From Cafeteria roenbergensis (Eukaryota; Sar; Bigyra; Bicosoecida; Cafeteriaceae): a stretch of DNA of 64,000 bases. The stretch's first letter is position 1, and every line of letters starts with the position of its first letter. Shown piece by piece: positions 38,390 to 49,439 of the stretch. Position numbers and translations under genes: made by a program. The stretch is from contig VLTN01000016.1 in NCBI GenBank assembly GCA_008330645.1, positions 538,475 to 602,474 on the forward strand, given 5' to 3'. Under the pieces are notes generated by a model. The model ran no database searches and was not told the DNA's origin. It saw only the letters and a program-made list of their open reading frames with translations.

Positions 38390-40546
38390 TCAGTACTCGC
38401 CGTGCTGGTTCGCTTCGCCCCACGCGTGCGCCATCTCGTCGCGGGCCAGCTTGCCGGCAGTGTCGATACGCTGGGGGCTGTATGGCTCCCTGTAGCCACA
38501 GTCGCCGCGATCGCCCGGCCCGCCGCTGCCGTCGGAGCTCCCGAAGCCGAGGAAGCACTCGCAATTGCCTGTAACTCGGTTACACAGCCCGCGCGCGCTG
38601 CATTCGAGCACTTCAGTCGTCCCCTTGGTCACCTCCGTCGCCTTGAGCAGTGCTGGCATCACCAGGTCGCCGTTGCTTATGGAGTCGCTCTCAACGACTT
38701 CAATGGGAGGCAAATCGCCGTTCTCCGTTTGGAAAGAGAACGTGATCGTTGTGCCCGCGCTCGAGCAAGCCTGGGATGCCGTTGGCCCGAAGCTGACGGC
38801 AAGCGTCCCTATGGCGTCCAGCTGCTCAAGAGCGGCCTTGACCTCTGCCGCGGACGCTGTGGCGGCTATGGGAGAAGTGGTTTCGTCCCGGAACCGCAGG
38901 GAGAATGCTGGGGCACCAGAAACGTGCGAGCACACCAGGGACTGAACTTCGTCGAACTGATCCGACGTGGTGGGGTCGTCTCCTGTAGGGCAGGCCCGCA
39001 GTGAGCAGTCAAAGCCCTCCCATCCATCGAAGCAGATGCACCCCTGGCTGCTGCGAAAGTCCCATGTTGCGGGACTGTTGCGGTCTTGACCGTACGTGAA
39101 CGGCGTGCTCACCCCGTTGGTACGCGCCAGCTGTGCGAGCCCTTCCATGCTGTGGCACGTGCCGTGCCCAGAACAAGTGCGGCCGTCGGCAGTGGTCCCC
39201 GGACACGCGAGCTTCTCGCAGCCTTCGCCAGTGAAACCGGCTTGACAGTTGCACTTGCCGGTTTCCCGGTCGCAGATGCCTCGGTTGGAGCACTCGGCCT
39301 GCGCGTGGGCCGCGTTCGCAGTGTAGGCAAGGTCCATCCAAGCCCTTCCCGTAGGGCAGAGACGGTCCGCGCAGTCGCCGCCGGTCCATCCCCGATCGCA
39401 AGTGCACCCGTACTCGGGGTGGCCGGAACACTTGCCGTGGCCAGAGCACTCGATGGACTTGCCGGGGCAGGACGTGATGGGCATCGCCGCAAAGCCGCAG
39501 TCTGGGCGGCTGCCTGAAGCGCCCCTGCCGTCGCTGGACGCGAAGCCGGTGTAGCACTGGCAAGCTCCGCTCCCTTCGTCGCAGTGCCCCCGACCTGAGC
39601 ACGGCAGGGCCTCCTTTGTCCCCTTCACGGACACGATGGCACTCCCTCCATGACGTGTGAGCGACTCGCCGTCAACCGCGGTGTGGATCGACGCAGCTGC
39701 CGACGCTGGGAGCTCGGCGCCACTCCCGTCGAGCAGCAGCAGCCGTGGCAGGTCGCCTGGGTCGCCTTGGAACGTGAACTGCACGACGTTGTCGCTTGGT
39801 CCGTTAACAGACGCGCGGAAGCAGAAGCTCGTGGTCGAGCCCAGTGCGCTCAGGAACTTGACCTGGACGTTGTCGGTAGTCGGGAGCGCGTCGAGAGCTT
39901 TCTGCACTTCAGCCTCGGTGGCCGAGGCTCCAAACGCCCTCGTGGTGGCTTTTCGAAACCGCAAGACGAACTTCTGGTCGGATGTGCTGTCCATGTCGCA
40001 ACGGAAGAGCTGCACCTCGTCCACCTGGCCCTGCGTCATGGGGTCGTCCCCGATGGGGCACACACGCTGCTGGCACGCAAACCCCGCAAAGCCGCTGTCG
40101 CATTCGCAACCGTGGATTTTCTCTGCGTCCCAGCGCCCAGTGTACGCAAACGTGGCGAGGCCAGCGTCCCGGAACTTGTTCAAGGTGGTCATGGACCTGC
40201 ATCGCCCGCGACCGCCGCAGTCGTCGGGGCACTTCATCCGCTGGCATCCGGTGCCCTCGAATGGCTCGTCGCACTCGCAGACGCCGGACTCCTCTATGCA
40301 AATGCCCCTGTCGCTGCAAGTCGCCCTGGCGTGCGCTGTGTCGTCAGCCGTTGCGATGTCGTTCCAGGACTCCGCTGCTGGGCACAGCCTGATGGAGCAG
40401 TCGCCACCGCCCCATTTCGAGAAGCACTGGCACCTGTTCACGCCCACGCACCTGCCGTGGCCGTTGCAGAAGCGCGGGCAATGAGCCTGCACACCGGGCG
40501 CGACCGACGCCAAGCCCAGCAGGAGCGCTGCCGAGATCGCCAGCAT
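38390..40546 (-). CDS. Secreted EGF-repeat protein with duplicated architecture
   Basis: 718 residues with a strong signal peptide (LAISAALLLGLASVAPGVQA) directly after the ATG at 40546; the frame is open upstream, but this start is decided by the signal. The mature protein is two tandem copies of one architecture: three or four EGF-like units, then a CPxGDDPxTxxQxDEVQ signature, a ~110-residue beta-rich domain (F.LRFR..TT ... A.EV..AL..L), then one EGF-like unit with an acidic/Gly loop (GFxSSDG). EGF signatures are of the tenascin/teneurin style CSxRGICDxxTGxCxC. No TM or obvious GPI signal at the C terminus, so it is probably secreted or held by partners. Similar proteins occur in many protists and function is usually unassigned; adhesion or matrix roles are inferred. 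Confidence 0.85.
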   Translation of the reverse strand: MLAISAALLLGLASVAPGVQAHCPRFCNGHGRCVGVNRCQCFSKWGGGDCSIRLCPAAESWNDIATADDTAHARATCSDRGICIEESGVCECDEPFEGTGCQRMKCPDDCGGRGRCRSMTTLNKFRDAGLATFAYTGRWDAEKIHGCECDSGFAGFACQQRVCPIGDDPMTQGQVDEVQLFRCDMDSTSDQKFVLRFRKATTRAFGASATEAEVQKALDALPTTDNVQVKFLSALGSTTSFCFRASVNGPSDNVVQFTFQGDPGDLPRLLLLDGSGAELPASAAASIHTAVDGESLTRHGGSAIVSVKGTKEALPCSGRGHCDEGSGACQCYTGFASSDGRGASGSRPDCGFAAMPITSCPGKSIECSGHGKCSGHPEYGCTCDRGWTGGDCADRLCPTGRAWMDLAYTANAAHAQAECSNRGICDRETGKCNCQAGFTGEGCEKLACPGTTADGRTCSGHGTCHSMEGLAQLARTNGVSTPFTYGQDRNSPATWDFRSSQGCICFDGWEGFDCSLRACPTGDDPTTSDQFDEVQSLVCSHVSGAPAFSLRFRDETTSPIAATASAAEVKAALEQLDAIGTLAVSFGPTASQACSSAGTTITFSFQTENGDLPPIEVVESDSISNGDLVMPALLKATEVTKGTTEVLECSARGLCNRVTGNCECFLGFGSSDGSGGPGDRGDCGYREPYSPQRIDTAGKLARDEMAHAWGEANQHGEY

Positions 40547-41468
40547 CGTCGCAAGCCTGCCCCCCCGGGCTGCCTGGCTACTTGGGCGGGCGGACGCGAG
40601 AATCCCCAGGGGCTGCGCCAACGGAGCCAGGAGGGTCGTGTGCGCAGGTCGGGTGGCGGTTTCAACGCCGAATTCTGCCTTGCGAGCTGCTCTGCTTGGC
40701 GTTGCGCCTCCAGCCGGCGAACTGTCCGCGCGGCCCGCTGCGCCAGGCTGACTGCTTGCCGCGTTGCCCCGGCCCGGCCTTGGCTCGCAAAGGTGCCTGG
40801 CACGCAGCTCTGTGCAGCGTGCTGCTGCACTCGCAGCCGCCTGCGCGGCTTCCCCCGGGCAACGCTCGCCCACCGCAGCGGCCCAACTCTGGTTGCGGCA
40901 GAGCCCGAGCCCGGCAAGCGAATTGAAGGCCCACGATCGCGCAGAGGCGACGATCCGGGCCATGGCGCCCATCGGTTGCGATCCCCCAGCCGCGCACACA
41001 CCGTTCCCCCGCCACGCGCGCTCGCCGCCGCTTACAGCTTGCATGAGCTTTGGGGGAGCAGACAGCTCGTCCCAAGCTGCCGGTGAGTTTGCCAGCAGAG
41101 GCCCGCAAGCTTGCAGCGCTTGGAGTTCCTTGAACTGCCGCAGCCGCTGGAGCTCCACGCGCGCGCGCCGCTCTCGAGCCAACGCGCGGCGCCGCCCCCA
41201 CTCACGCCGCCCCCCCCAGGGGGCAGGCGGCTGGTTCGGGGGGAGCCGCTGGCGGCCTGCGCTGCAGCCGCCGGAAGGCGCTTGAACAGCGTCGCCTTCT
41301 CGACCTGTCGGCGCGAACGCAAGCCCGCCTCGTGCCCAGCAAAGCGGCTGTGCGTGGCAGCGCGATGCGCATGCCACCTTGCTCGACCTGTGCGCCGCTG
41401 TGGCTCGCTGCGGGTGCGTTTGCGCAGGGCTTGGCTCTGGCAGCCGGTTCGGCGCTTCCGCGCTTGGA
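40547..41468. other. Divergent intergenic region
   Basis: Separates the EGF-repeat gene (-) from the RGG-protein gene (+). The EGF frame remains open upstream to about 41578 and includes a helical-looking stretch (around 41050-41190, ERRARVELQRLRQFKELQ), which might be an unrecognised minus-strand exon. I could not connect it to a start and splice sites, so it is left uncalled. Confidence 0.4.
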
Positions 41469-44400
41469 ATGAGCGCCCTTGGGGGAGGAAAGGGCACATC
41501 ATGGGGAGACGAAGCGGATGACGACTTCGCACCTTCGTCGAGCCGTGGGCCCGTGACTTCTTCGGGTGCCACTGCCACGGGCGCCGCCGTGGCCCAGCGA
41601 CCGGCCCTCCTGACCGCTCGGCCCGCAATGGTGGCCGCTCGAAGCGACGCTGGGGCGATCAGCGACGCCGAGCGCCGCCGTCGCGCAGCCCAGCAGGAGG
41701 CCGACGCGCTGCGTACGGTGCAGAGAGAGCAGGAGCTCCGGCTGGCCGAGGACCGCGCCAGGGCCAGCGCCAGCGGGACAGCCGGAGGCTCCGGCAGCTA
41801 TGCGGTCGGCTCCGAGCTCATCAGGACCACGCTGCCAAAGAGCAGCGGCAGGGGCGGCAGGGGTGGCAGGGGCGGCCGCGGAGGGCGGGGCGGCCGGGGC
41901 GGCCTCAGCCTCTCGGGGGCCGGTCGCGGCGGGGCCTCCAGTGGCTCCCCGGCTGGGGCTGCCGTCGCCCGCCCGTCAGCGCTCGGCGTGTCGTCGTCCT
42001 GGCAGGATGACGACGGACCCTCTTCTTCCGGTTTCACCGCAACTGTCCGCATTCCACTTCGGGGCAACAGGCTCGTGGCTGCCCTCGAGGCAGCCGGCTC
42101 GCCAGCAGGCGCCACGGCCGCCGGCGCCTCTCCAGCCCAGGCGCGCCGGCCGACCGTGACCCTCCGCCAGCCTGGCGCCTCTCCCGCTGTCGTCGCGACC
42201 GCTAAGCCGGCCCCCGCCCCCGAGGCCAAGCCGGCCACCTCCAACGTCTGGCTGGAGCGCTCCAAGCAGCGCGACGCCGCCGGAACGCAGCAGGCCTCCC
42301 GCCAGCAGCCGCGCTCCACTCTTCCCCGCCCGGGAGAGGCACCCCCCGCCGGATACGACGACAGCGACGCCTACGGGGACACCGCGCACGGGGGGGGGCA
42401 GTGGCGAGGCCGCAGCGGCAGCTACGGTGGCGGTCACAGCGGCGGCGGCGACGCGCGCTTCAGCGGCGACGCCCGCTACTCGGCCGGGCACGGCGCCTCT
42501 GGCGACACGGCGGCGAGCACGGAGCACCACGGCGACGGCTTCCACCGCCCGGCGCCGTCCGGCCACAGCCACCAGCGACAGCAGTACCACGGCGGCAGCC
42601 ACGGCGGCGGGTTCGAGGGCGAATCCCGTCGGCGGGGCCTGTCCGAGGCCAGCGCTGGAGACATGCACGGTGGCGCTCCCGGCAGCGTCAACGGCAGCGA
42701 GGCCGGCGGCAGCTGGCGCGGCGGCGCAGGCAGCATCGGCGGCACGTCCGGCGCCACCGCCCCTGCCGGGTCCGCCAGCCATCTCACCATCCCAGACGCC
42801 GGAGCAATGGCAGCAGCCCGCGCCGCCGCCCGCAAGCGCAGGGCCGACGAGCGCGCCACCCGCGGCCCGCGGACGGCAGGAATCCTCTTCATCCGCCTGG
42901 CCGACGGCCGCATCGTGGACAAGGAGAAGCCCGTCCCCCCTCTGCCCGTGGCGCCTGCGCCCGCTGCCCACGCTCCCGCCGCTTCCGCCACGGGCGCTTC
43001 AGGCTCGGGCTCGGGCTCGGGCTCGAGCGCAGGCGCTGGAGGCTCCCAGCGCAAGCAGCGCCGCCCGTCCGGCGCATCCTCCGGAGCTCATCACGGGGTC
43101 GGAGCCGGAGCCCGCCGCCCGAGCAACGCGAGCCTCTCGAGCGCCGGAGGTCACTCGACGCGCGGCGCGGCCCAGCAAAAGCACGGCCATGGCTCTGCCA
43201 GCGCAAGCCCCGCCAGGCGCGGGACCGCGGCCGCTGTGCCCGCGGCCGTCGCCGCGCCCGCTCCCGAGCCAGCCAAGCCCGCCCGCCCGGCCTGGGCGGG
43301 AGGTCCCCCTCCCGGCATCGCTGCGGCAGTGAGCCAGGGGAACGGCGGCCCTGGGCCTGCGGCCGGCGCACCCGCCACCGGCGCTGCGGCCTCCACCTCC
43401 ACCCGGGGCGCAGCTGCGCGCAAGCAGGGGCCGCGCTCCCAGGGCCCCTCCTCCACCCGCGGTGCTGGCGCAGCTGCCAACGGCACCGCGCCCAGCAGCG
43501 CGGCCGCCGCCGGCCGCCAAGGCGCCTCCGTCCCCGCCCCGGCACCCAGCCGCAGCCCCGGCACCCGTGGCCGCCACCAGCCCTCCGCCGCAACCGCCGG
43601 CCACGAAGCCTCCGGTCTCCCCACCAGCGCCGGCCTCCCCGCCCCCGTCGTGCTATCCCCCGCCGGGGCCGCCGCCTCCCCCTCCCCCGCCGGGATGCCT
43701 CCCCCCGTCCACGCCGAAGCCTCCTCTGCCCTCGCACTGGGGACCACGGAACCCCACAGCTTCCTTCACGACGACCACCACCACCACCATCACCAGCACC
43801 AGCACCACCAGCACCACCAGCACCACCGGCACCACCGGCACCAGCACCAAGACCACATCTCCCACCATCGCCACGCCATGGACGACGACGACGACGACGT
43901 CGCCGCCGCGGCCGTGCGTGAGGCGACGGAGGGGTCTGCCCTCTACGCAGCGAGGGAGGCGCAGGGAGTCGCCCCCTACCTCCCAGCGCCAGGGCCACAG
44001 GAGCACGTCCCGAGCATCGGCACCGGCGTCATCCCCCTCATCATCGGCGCCGGCTCCAGCGGTGTGGACTGGTCGGCGCCCGGCTCTTCCACCGACGTCA
44101 GCTGGGGCGGCGGCTCCGGTGTTGGCTGGACTGCCCCGGGCGAGGCTGACCCGCCTGGTGGCCCCGACGCGGGCGCCGCCGTGGCTGCCGCCACCATTGC
44201 TGCCATCACAGGCCCTGGAGGCCTGGCCATCGGCACACCGCCCACCGCCTCCTCCGTCGAGCGCCAGCAGCGCCAGCAGCGCCAGCAGCGGGCCCATGCC
44301 GAGTTGCCCCCCCCTGCCCCACCCGCTGCTGCCCCGGCGCGCACTCTCTGGGTGCCCCAGGCCTCAGCAGCGCCTCCCGCAGCCGAAGCGGCACACCCTC

Positions 44401-45162
44401 CTCCGCGCCGCTCCGGCCAGCGTCAGCGAGGCGCCGCATCCCCCGCCCCAGCAGCCGGTGCAGGCGGTGGCTCCAGCGCCTCGCGTCGGCAGGGCGCCGC
44501 GACGAAGGACGCCCCGGGGCACCCGCAAAAGGGACGCAGGGGCTCTGCTGCCGCCCACGCCGCCTCGACGCGCGGGGCCCAGCCAGGAGAGGACGCGAGC
44601 AAGCAGCACTCCACGGGCCGCCGGGGCGGAGCTGGCGGTGGCGGCGGCGGCGGCAGTGGTAGCGGTAGCGGTGGCGGCGGCGGCGGCGGCCGTCGTCGCG
44701 GCGGCAAGGGCCACGATGGCGACGCGAGCGTGGCAACAGACGGGTCGGCGTCGAAGCGACGATCCCGCCAGGCGGCACGCCGAGGCGGCAACAACGGGAG
44801 CGGCGCGTCTGGCGGGGCCAGTGGCGGCGGAGGCGGCGCCGGCGCGGGTGGCGCCTCAGCCGAGCGTGGCCGGGCCGCAGCACCCCGCGTGTCGACTGGC
44901 GGCGCCGTCCGTGTCGGCGGAGTTGCGATGCCAGTGAGCGCTGTGGCGGGTGCCGTTGCCGGCGGCGACGGAGCCAGCGGACGAGGAGGGCGAGGAGGGC
45001 GAGGAGGACGAGGAGGCGGCGGTGCTGCTGCGGGGGGCAAGTCGGGCGGACCTGAGCGCGGCGGAGGCGACAGCCGCCGCGCCGGTAAGGCTCCTGCAGG
45101 TGCAGCTGGGGGAGCGCGCGCCGGTGCCGACAAAACCGGCGGCCGACGTGGCGGTGGAGGAC

Positions 45163-45194
<32 letters not shown>

Positions 45195-45251
45195 AGTCAC
45201 CGCAGCAGCACCAAGGGCCACGGCGGCCAGCAGCGAGGCGGCCACAAGTAG
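41469..45251 (+). CDS. Large RGG-rich, poly-His low-complexity protein (likely RNA-associated)
   Basis: 1,260 residues from the ATG at 41469 (MSALGGGKGTSWGDEADDDF). No folded domain recognised. A short charged helix with AERRRRAAQQEADALRTVQR lies near residues 70-100, followed by a first RGG cluster (GRGGRGGRGGRGG, about 130-150). Long Gly/Ser/Ala/Pro disorder includes possibly conserved islands WLERSKQRD and GILFIRLADGRIVDKEKP. A His-rich segment (about 770-800) of His with Gln/Arg is followed by six Asp. The C terminus is again RGG/GGRG-rich with basic SKRRSRQAARRG. RGG tracts commonly bind RNA and are arginine-methylated; phase-separating mRNP or nucleolar roles are plausible but inferred. 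Start choice: the first ATG after which composition becomes coding-like. Confidence 0.6.
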
Positions 45252-45551
45252 CCGCAGCTGCCTTGGAGCCTCCTCCCCTGCGCCGGATGGCCAAAGACGG
45301 GCCACTGTGGAGTTGCGGAGAGCTTGGCCGTGGTGCTGTTGACTGCTTGTTGCGGTGACGGCTCAGCGTGGACGTGTGTTCGCTCGGGGTGGGCCGCGCG
45401 ACGGTCAAACAGGCCAGTTCCGGCACAATCGAGCAAACGGCGCTGTCGGAAGGCGCTAGCGTGCACGCATATACATCCATACAGACACGAGCACGGAATC
45501 GTTCGCGGTGCGGGCGCACGCACGCCGCCCAGCACCGGCAACTCTGTGCAG

Positions 45552-45818
45552 TCAAGCTGGTCCGGCTTGGCCTGCGCGGGCGGCTTCCCGCGCCTTCAGC
45601 GTTTGGCACACTGTGCCTAAGCCATCGGCAGCCGAGACGAGAGCAGCACCAGCCTGCTCGAGTCGCACGTCCCTGCTGACGCCCTCCGTCCCACCCTGGC
45701 CGGCGCCCTCGACCTCGCTGGCGACCAGGAGAGCGCGGTACGCGGCCAGCAAAGCATCACACTGCGCGTCCACACGCCGGTGAAGCCGCACTGCCTCAGG
45801 GGGCTTGGCCTGTGCCAT
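45552..45818 (-). CDS. Small helical protein, possible Mediator subunit 22 (MED22)
   Basis: 88 residues from the ATG at 45818. Two amphipathic helices: VRLHRRVDAQCDALLAAYRA onward to LLVASEVEG, and RDVRLEQAGAALVSAADGL onward to CQTLKAR. The pattern (basic start, long helix with LL..Y..LL..A, short acidic loop, then R..RLEQA..LV.A...L....LK) aligns well by eye with MED22/Surfeit-5 proteins, which pair with MED11 in the Mediator head. It is shorter than typical relatives at the C terminus. Only 245 bases separate it from the divergent amino-acid transporter. Similarity is to a short helical family, so chance resemblance is possible. Confidence 0.42.
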   Translation of the reverse strand: MAQAKPPEAVRLHRRVDAQCDALLAAYRALLVASEVEGAGQGGTEGVSRDVRLEQAGAALVSAADGLGTVCQTLKAREAARAGQAGPA

Positions 45819-46063
45819 GCGACTCCGAGGCGCCAGGCAGCCCCTGCCTCGAAAGGAGGGCCGGTCGTGCGGCAAGTGGCCGGGCAGGCTGCAGGCGGCG
45901 GACCGCAAGCAGAGCCTGAGAGGCGAAGCCACACTCTGCAAGCGCTGCTTGCAGCCGCGCGCCGAGCGCGGCACCCGTGCCCAGGGCGCGCCGGGCGGGC
46001 CACCCCGGCTCTTGCAGCCGCGCAAACTGGAGCAGGCGGGTCGGCCAGCGGCGGGGGCTCGCG
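45819..46063. promoter_or_regulatory. Bidirectional promoter region, MED22-like / amino-acid transporter
   Basis: The 245-base gap between two divergent starts. No recognisable core element beyond GC-rich sequence; assigned by position only. Confidence 0.4.
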
Positions 46064-47676
46064 ATGGCCCAGGCAGGCTATGGCACCCTCGCAGGCGCCA
46101 GCGAGGCTGCCCCCGCGAAAACAACCAGCGATCCGGCTGCCAGGCTGGTGGCGCCCGCTGCGGAGAGCAGCGCGGGTGCTGTCGCTGGCCCTGGCTCGAA
46201 CTTGTCAACCATGTTCGGAGCCTCGGCAAACCTGACAAACGGTGAGAACGCAACCGCGGTCAGAGCTGCCAGCCGCAGCTCGATGCCGGGCCGGCCCTTC
46301 GATGAGGCCGTCTGCTGCTTGCACCTCCAATGCAGTGCTTGGTCCGGTGCCCCCCTACGGATGCAGGCATCGTCGGGGCTGGCATCATGGGGCTGCCCTT
46401 CGCACTCAAGGAAGCGGGCTTTCTGCCGGGACTCGTCTTGCTCGTCCTGGTTGCGCTTCTCACCGACTACTCCCTGAGGCTGCTGGCCCGCCTCGCCAAG
46501 GCACACGCTGCCGAGTCTTACCAAGACCTCGTGTCTCGTGCCTTCGGGACCCCAGGCTTTGTGCTCGTGGAGCTCGCGCAGTTCGCCTTCGCCTATGGCG
46601 CGCTCGTCGCCTATCTGCTCATCGTGAAGGACACGGCGGCTGTAGTGATCAGGGACATCTTCGGGCAGGGCGATGAGTGGGACCACGAGGCGGTTTTGGC
46701 CGTTGTGGCGTGCGCCGTGATCCTCCCCATCTGCTTCCTCGGGTCCATGTCGGGACTCGGCGTGTTCTCCGCCACGTCAATGGTCGGCGTCGTGGTAATG
46801 GTAGCCGTGGTCGGCGTCGAACGGTTCTCCGTGTCCGTCCCCACGTCCATCTCTCCAGTGGAGCAGTACCTGCTGCCCCACGGGAACTGGCTATCAGCAA
46901 TCGGGGGCTTCGCCTTCGCCTTCGTGTGCCAGCACCAGCTCCTGCTGGTGATGGACAGCATGCGCGAGCCGACGAAACCCCGCGTTGCGGGCGTCGTAAG
47001 AATGTCGCTGGTGGCCGCAGTCGTCCTGTCTGCCGCCATGGCAGTGTTTGGCTACACGCTCTTCTGGGAGCACACACGGGGAGACATTCTCCGCTCGTTT
47101 GAAGAAACTGACGTTGTTGTGCCACCCGGCGGAGCCAACCCAGCCACAGCCCTTGCCGTGGCACGAGTGTGCCTCGTGGTCAACATGACTTTCACATTTC
47201 CCGCAGAGCTGATGGTGTGCCGCCATGTGATCGAGTCGGCTGTGCTTCGAGTATGGGAGCGGCAACACTGGCAGAGCAGCGGGGCTCCCGTGTTTGACCT
47301 CGAGGCTGTCCACCGCGTGGAGCGCGAGTTTCGCGAGCGCGTCTCGGGCTGGACCAGCATGTGGATGCACATCGGCGTGACTACGCTGCTCTTCGGATCC
47401 AGCCTAGGCCTTGCCATGGCGGTGGACGATTTAGGGGTTGTTCAAGAGCTGTCAGGGTCGGTGTCGGCCGTGCTGCTAGCGTTCGTGTTGCCAGCTGCTT
47501 GCCACTTGCGACTCGGCACGCATCACGAAGACGACACTGGCGTCTGCCATCGATCCAAGCTACCCTCCGTTGCTTTGCTTGTCATCGGCGTGATTGTCTT
47601 CTTCGCGGCGACTGCTCAGACCCTCACCAACATCTTCGACAACACGCCAGCTTCGGACGATCCAGCTGTTGGTTGA
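46064..47676 (+). CDS. SLC38/AAAP-type amino-acid transporter
   Basis: Sodium-coupled neutral-amino-acid-transporter-like protein of the amino acid/auxin permease superfamily. Two exons: 46064-46241 and 46367-47676; a 125-base intron in phase 1. Splicing joins ANLTNG to IVGAGIMGLPFALKEAG, rebuilding the family's TM1 signature NxxNxxVGxGIxxLPxAxxxxG. Total 495 residues with about eleven TM helices, beginning at residue ~60 after a disordered N terminus. Other typical blocks are the SYQDLVSRAFG loop after TM2, FAFAFVCQHQLLLVMDSM around TM6, and MTFTFPAELMVCRHVIE near TM8-9. Substrate is not predictable from sequence; location could be plasma membrane or lysosome/vacuole. Confidence 0.9.
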
Positions 47677-48219
47677 GCGGCTGGGCCTGGCCGCGGCGGG
47701 CTCGCCCGGAGGACTGCCTCTGGCCGTGGTAGCCGAGACCGCGCTACAGATGCGACAGCCGAAAGTCATGCTGTTTGTGCAGCGCCATGCATTCGGGCGT
47801 CAGCTCGGCAAGGCGCAGCCAAGCGGCTTTCTGGAATGTACTGCGCTTGGCAGCCCACTGCATTCGCTCCCGCGCCAAAGTCCTGCGGTACGGCGAAGGT
47901 GTACACCCTGCGCTGACTCTTGGTCGCCTCTATGAGCTGCGTCGTTCAGGTTTCCGTGACCCAGACATGCGGCCTTGGGTGAACTGGGCTACACGCAGCC
48001 CTCATCCTGCTCAATACTAGCAGAATCTCGACCAGCGCAAGATCGACAAACATGTGTGTGGTTGGCCGCGCAGGCAATCCCGCTGCTATGGGGGCGAAAT
48101 TTCAGCGCTCGCATCGCAGCTTGGCAATTGGCACTCGCCACCGGCTTGGCTCTGCCGCGTGAAGAAGCCAAGTCCCGAGAGCGCGCACCTTCGTGCCTCC
48201 TCCACGCCCGAAGCTAGAC
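47677..48219. other. Intergenic region
   Basis: Head-to-tail gap between the transporter and HEATR3. Somewhat less GC-rich. No RNA gene, repeat or convincing ORF found. Confidence 0.5.
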
Positions 48220-49397
48220 ATGGGGAAGAACCGCCGCAGGGCCGGAAGATCGGCGACAGGGCAGGGTGCCGCTTCCTCTGGCCAAGGAGCTGGTGTTGCC
48301 GCGCAAGGGCCCGTCGCCGCCATGGACAAGGAGACCAAGGCGCTTCTTGAGGGCATCGACAGCCGCTCGCCCCAGGGCAGGGCGTCCGCGTGCGACTCGC
48401 TCGAGGCGGCACTGGTCATGGGCTCCTCGGAGCGCCGCGGGGCTGTGGCATCTCGCGTGTTCTCGTCCGGCGCCTTTGCCCGCGTGGTCCTCCTGCTCTC
48501 GGACCCCTTCCCCGAGGTGGCCACCGCAGCCGCCTCCGCTATCCGCGCACTGGCCGATGCAGGCGGCCCTGCTGCATGCGAGACCCTTGCAGGTCGGGGC
48601 AGCCACTCCAGTCTGATGCACTTGCTCGCCCGCACGTGCGTCCCGGCAGAGCTCGTCGGCGCCTTTCGCGAGGCCGCCGCCGCCCCTGCCCTCCCTCCTG
48701 GCCCCGCAGCTGCCTCGCCGGCAGCCGACCCCGGTGCGCCTGCGGGCCGCCCCCGTCCCTCCGCGGGGCTCCTTCGTCTGGCGCTCATCAAAGAGGCCTG
48801 CCTCGCCCTCGCGCAGCTCGCACGCGGGTCGCACACTGCCGTCGATGCGCTGGTGCAGTCCGTCAAGCGAGGAGACGTGGCTTGGCCGTCGGAGCCGGAC
48901 CTCCCCCTCGCGGGGCTGGCAGGGCCCCTCCTCGCCATGGTGGAGCTGCCGCTCCAGGCGGAGGCTGCCGGACAGTGGTCGACGGGCGCAGGTGCAAGCG
49001 GCGCCACCGCCCGCGACGCTGTCCTCGCCGCTCAGGAGGCCGCAGCCAACGCCTTCCACACCCTTAGCGACGAGAACGTTCCTATGGCCACCGCGCTTGC
49101 CCGCACTTCGGGCGTGTGGACCCGCCTCGCCGCCGTCATGGCCAGCCCCGTGTCCGCCACCGCGGCCGCACTGCACGCCGCCGGCGCCGTTCTGGGCCTT
49201 GCATCCGCAGTAGCCGCCTCGAGCGCGGCTGGCACTGCCCTGCCGACGGAGGCAGGCGCCGCAGTGGCAGCAGCTGCCCGTGTGCTCCTCTCGGGCCTGG
49301 CTCTGCCCATGATCGGCCCTTCGTTCGAGGCGGCTCTGCAGAGAGGGCGCGAGGCATCGGAGGCGAGGAAGATGCTTGGGGAGGGCGGCCGCGCAGG

Positions 49398-49439
<42 letters not shown>

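Noticed and set aside
41050-41300. Helical minus-strand stretch upstream of the EGF-repeat gene
   Set aside because: In frame with the EGF gene but upstream of a clear signal peptide; no plausible start plus splice set could be built.
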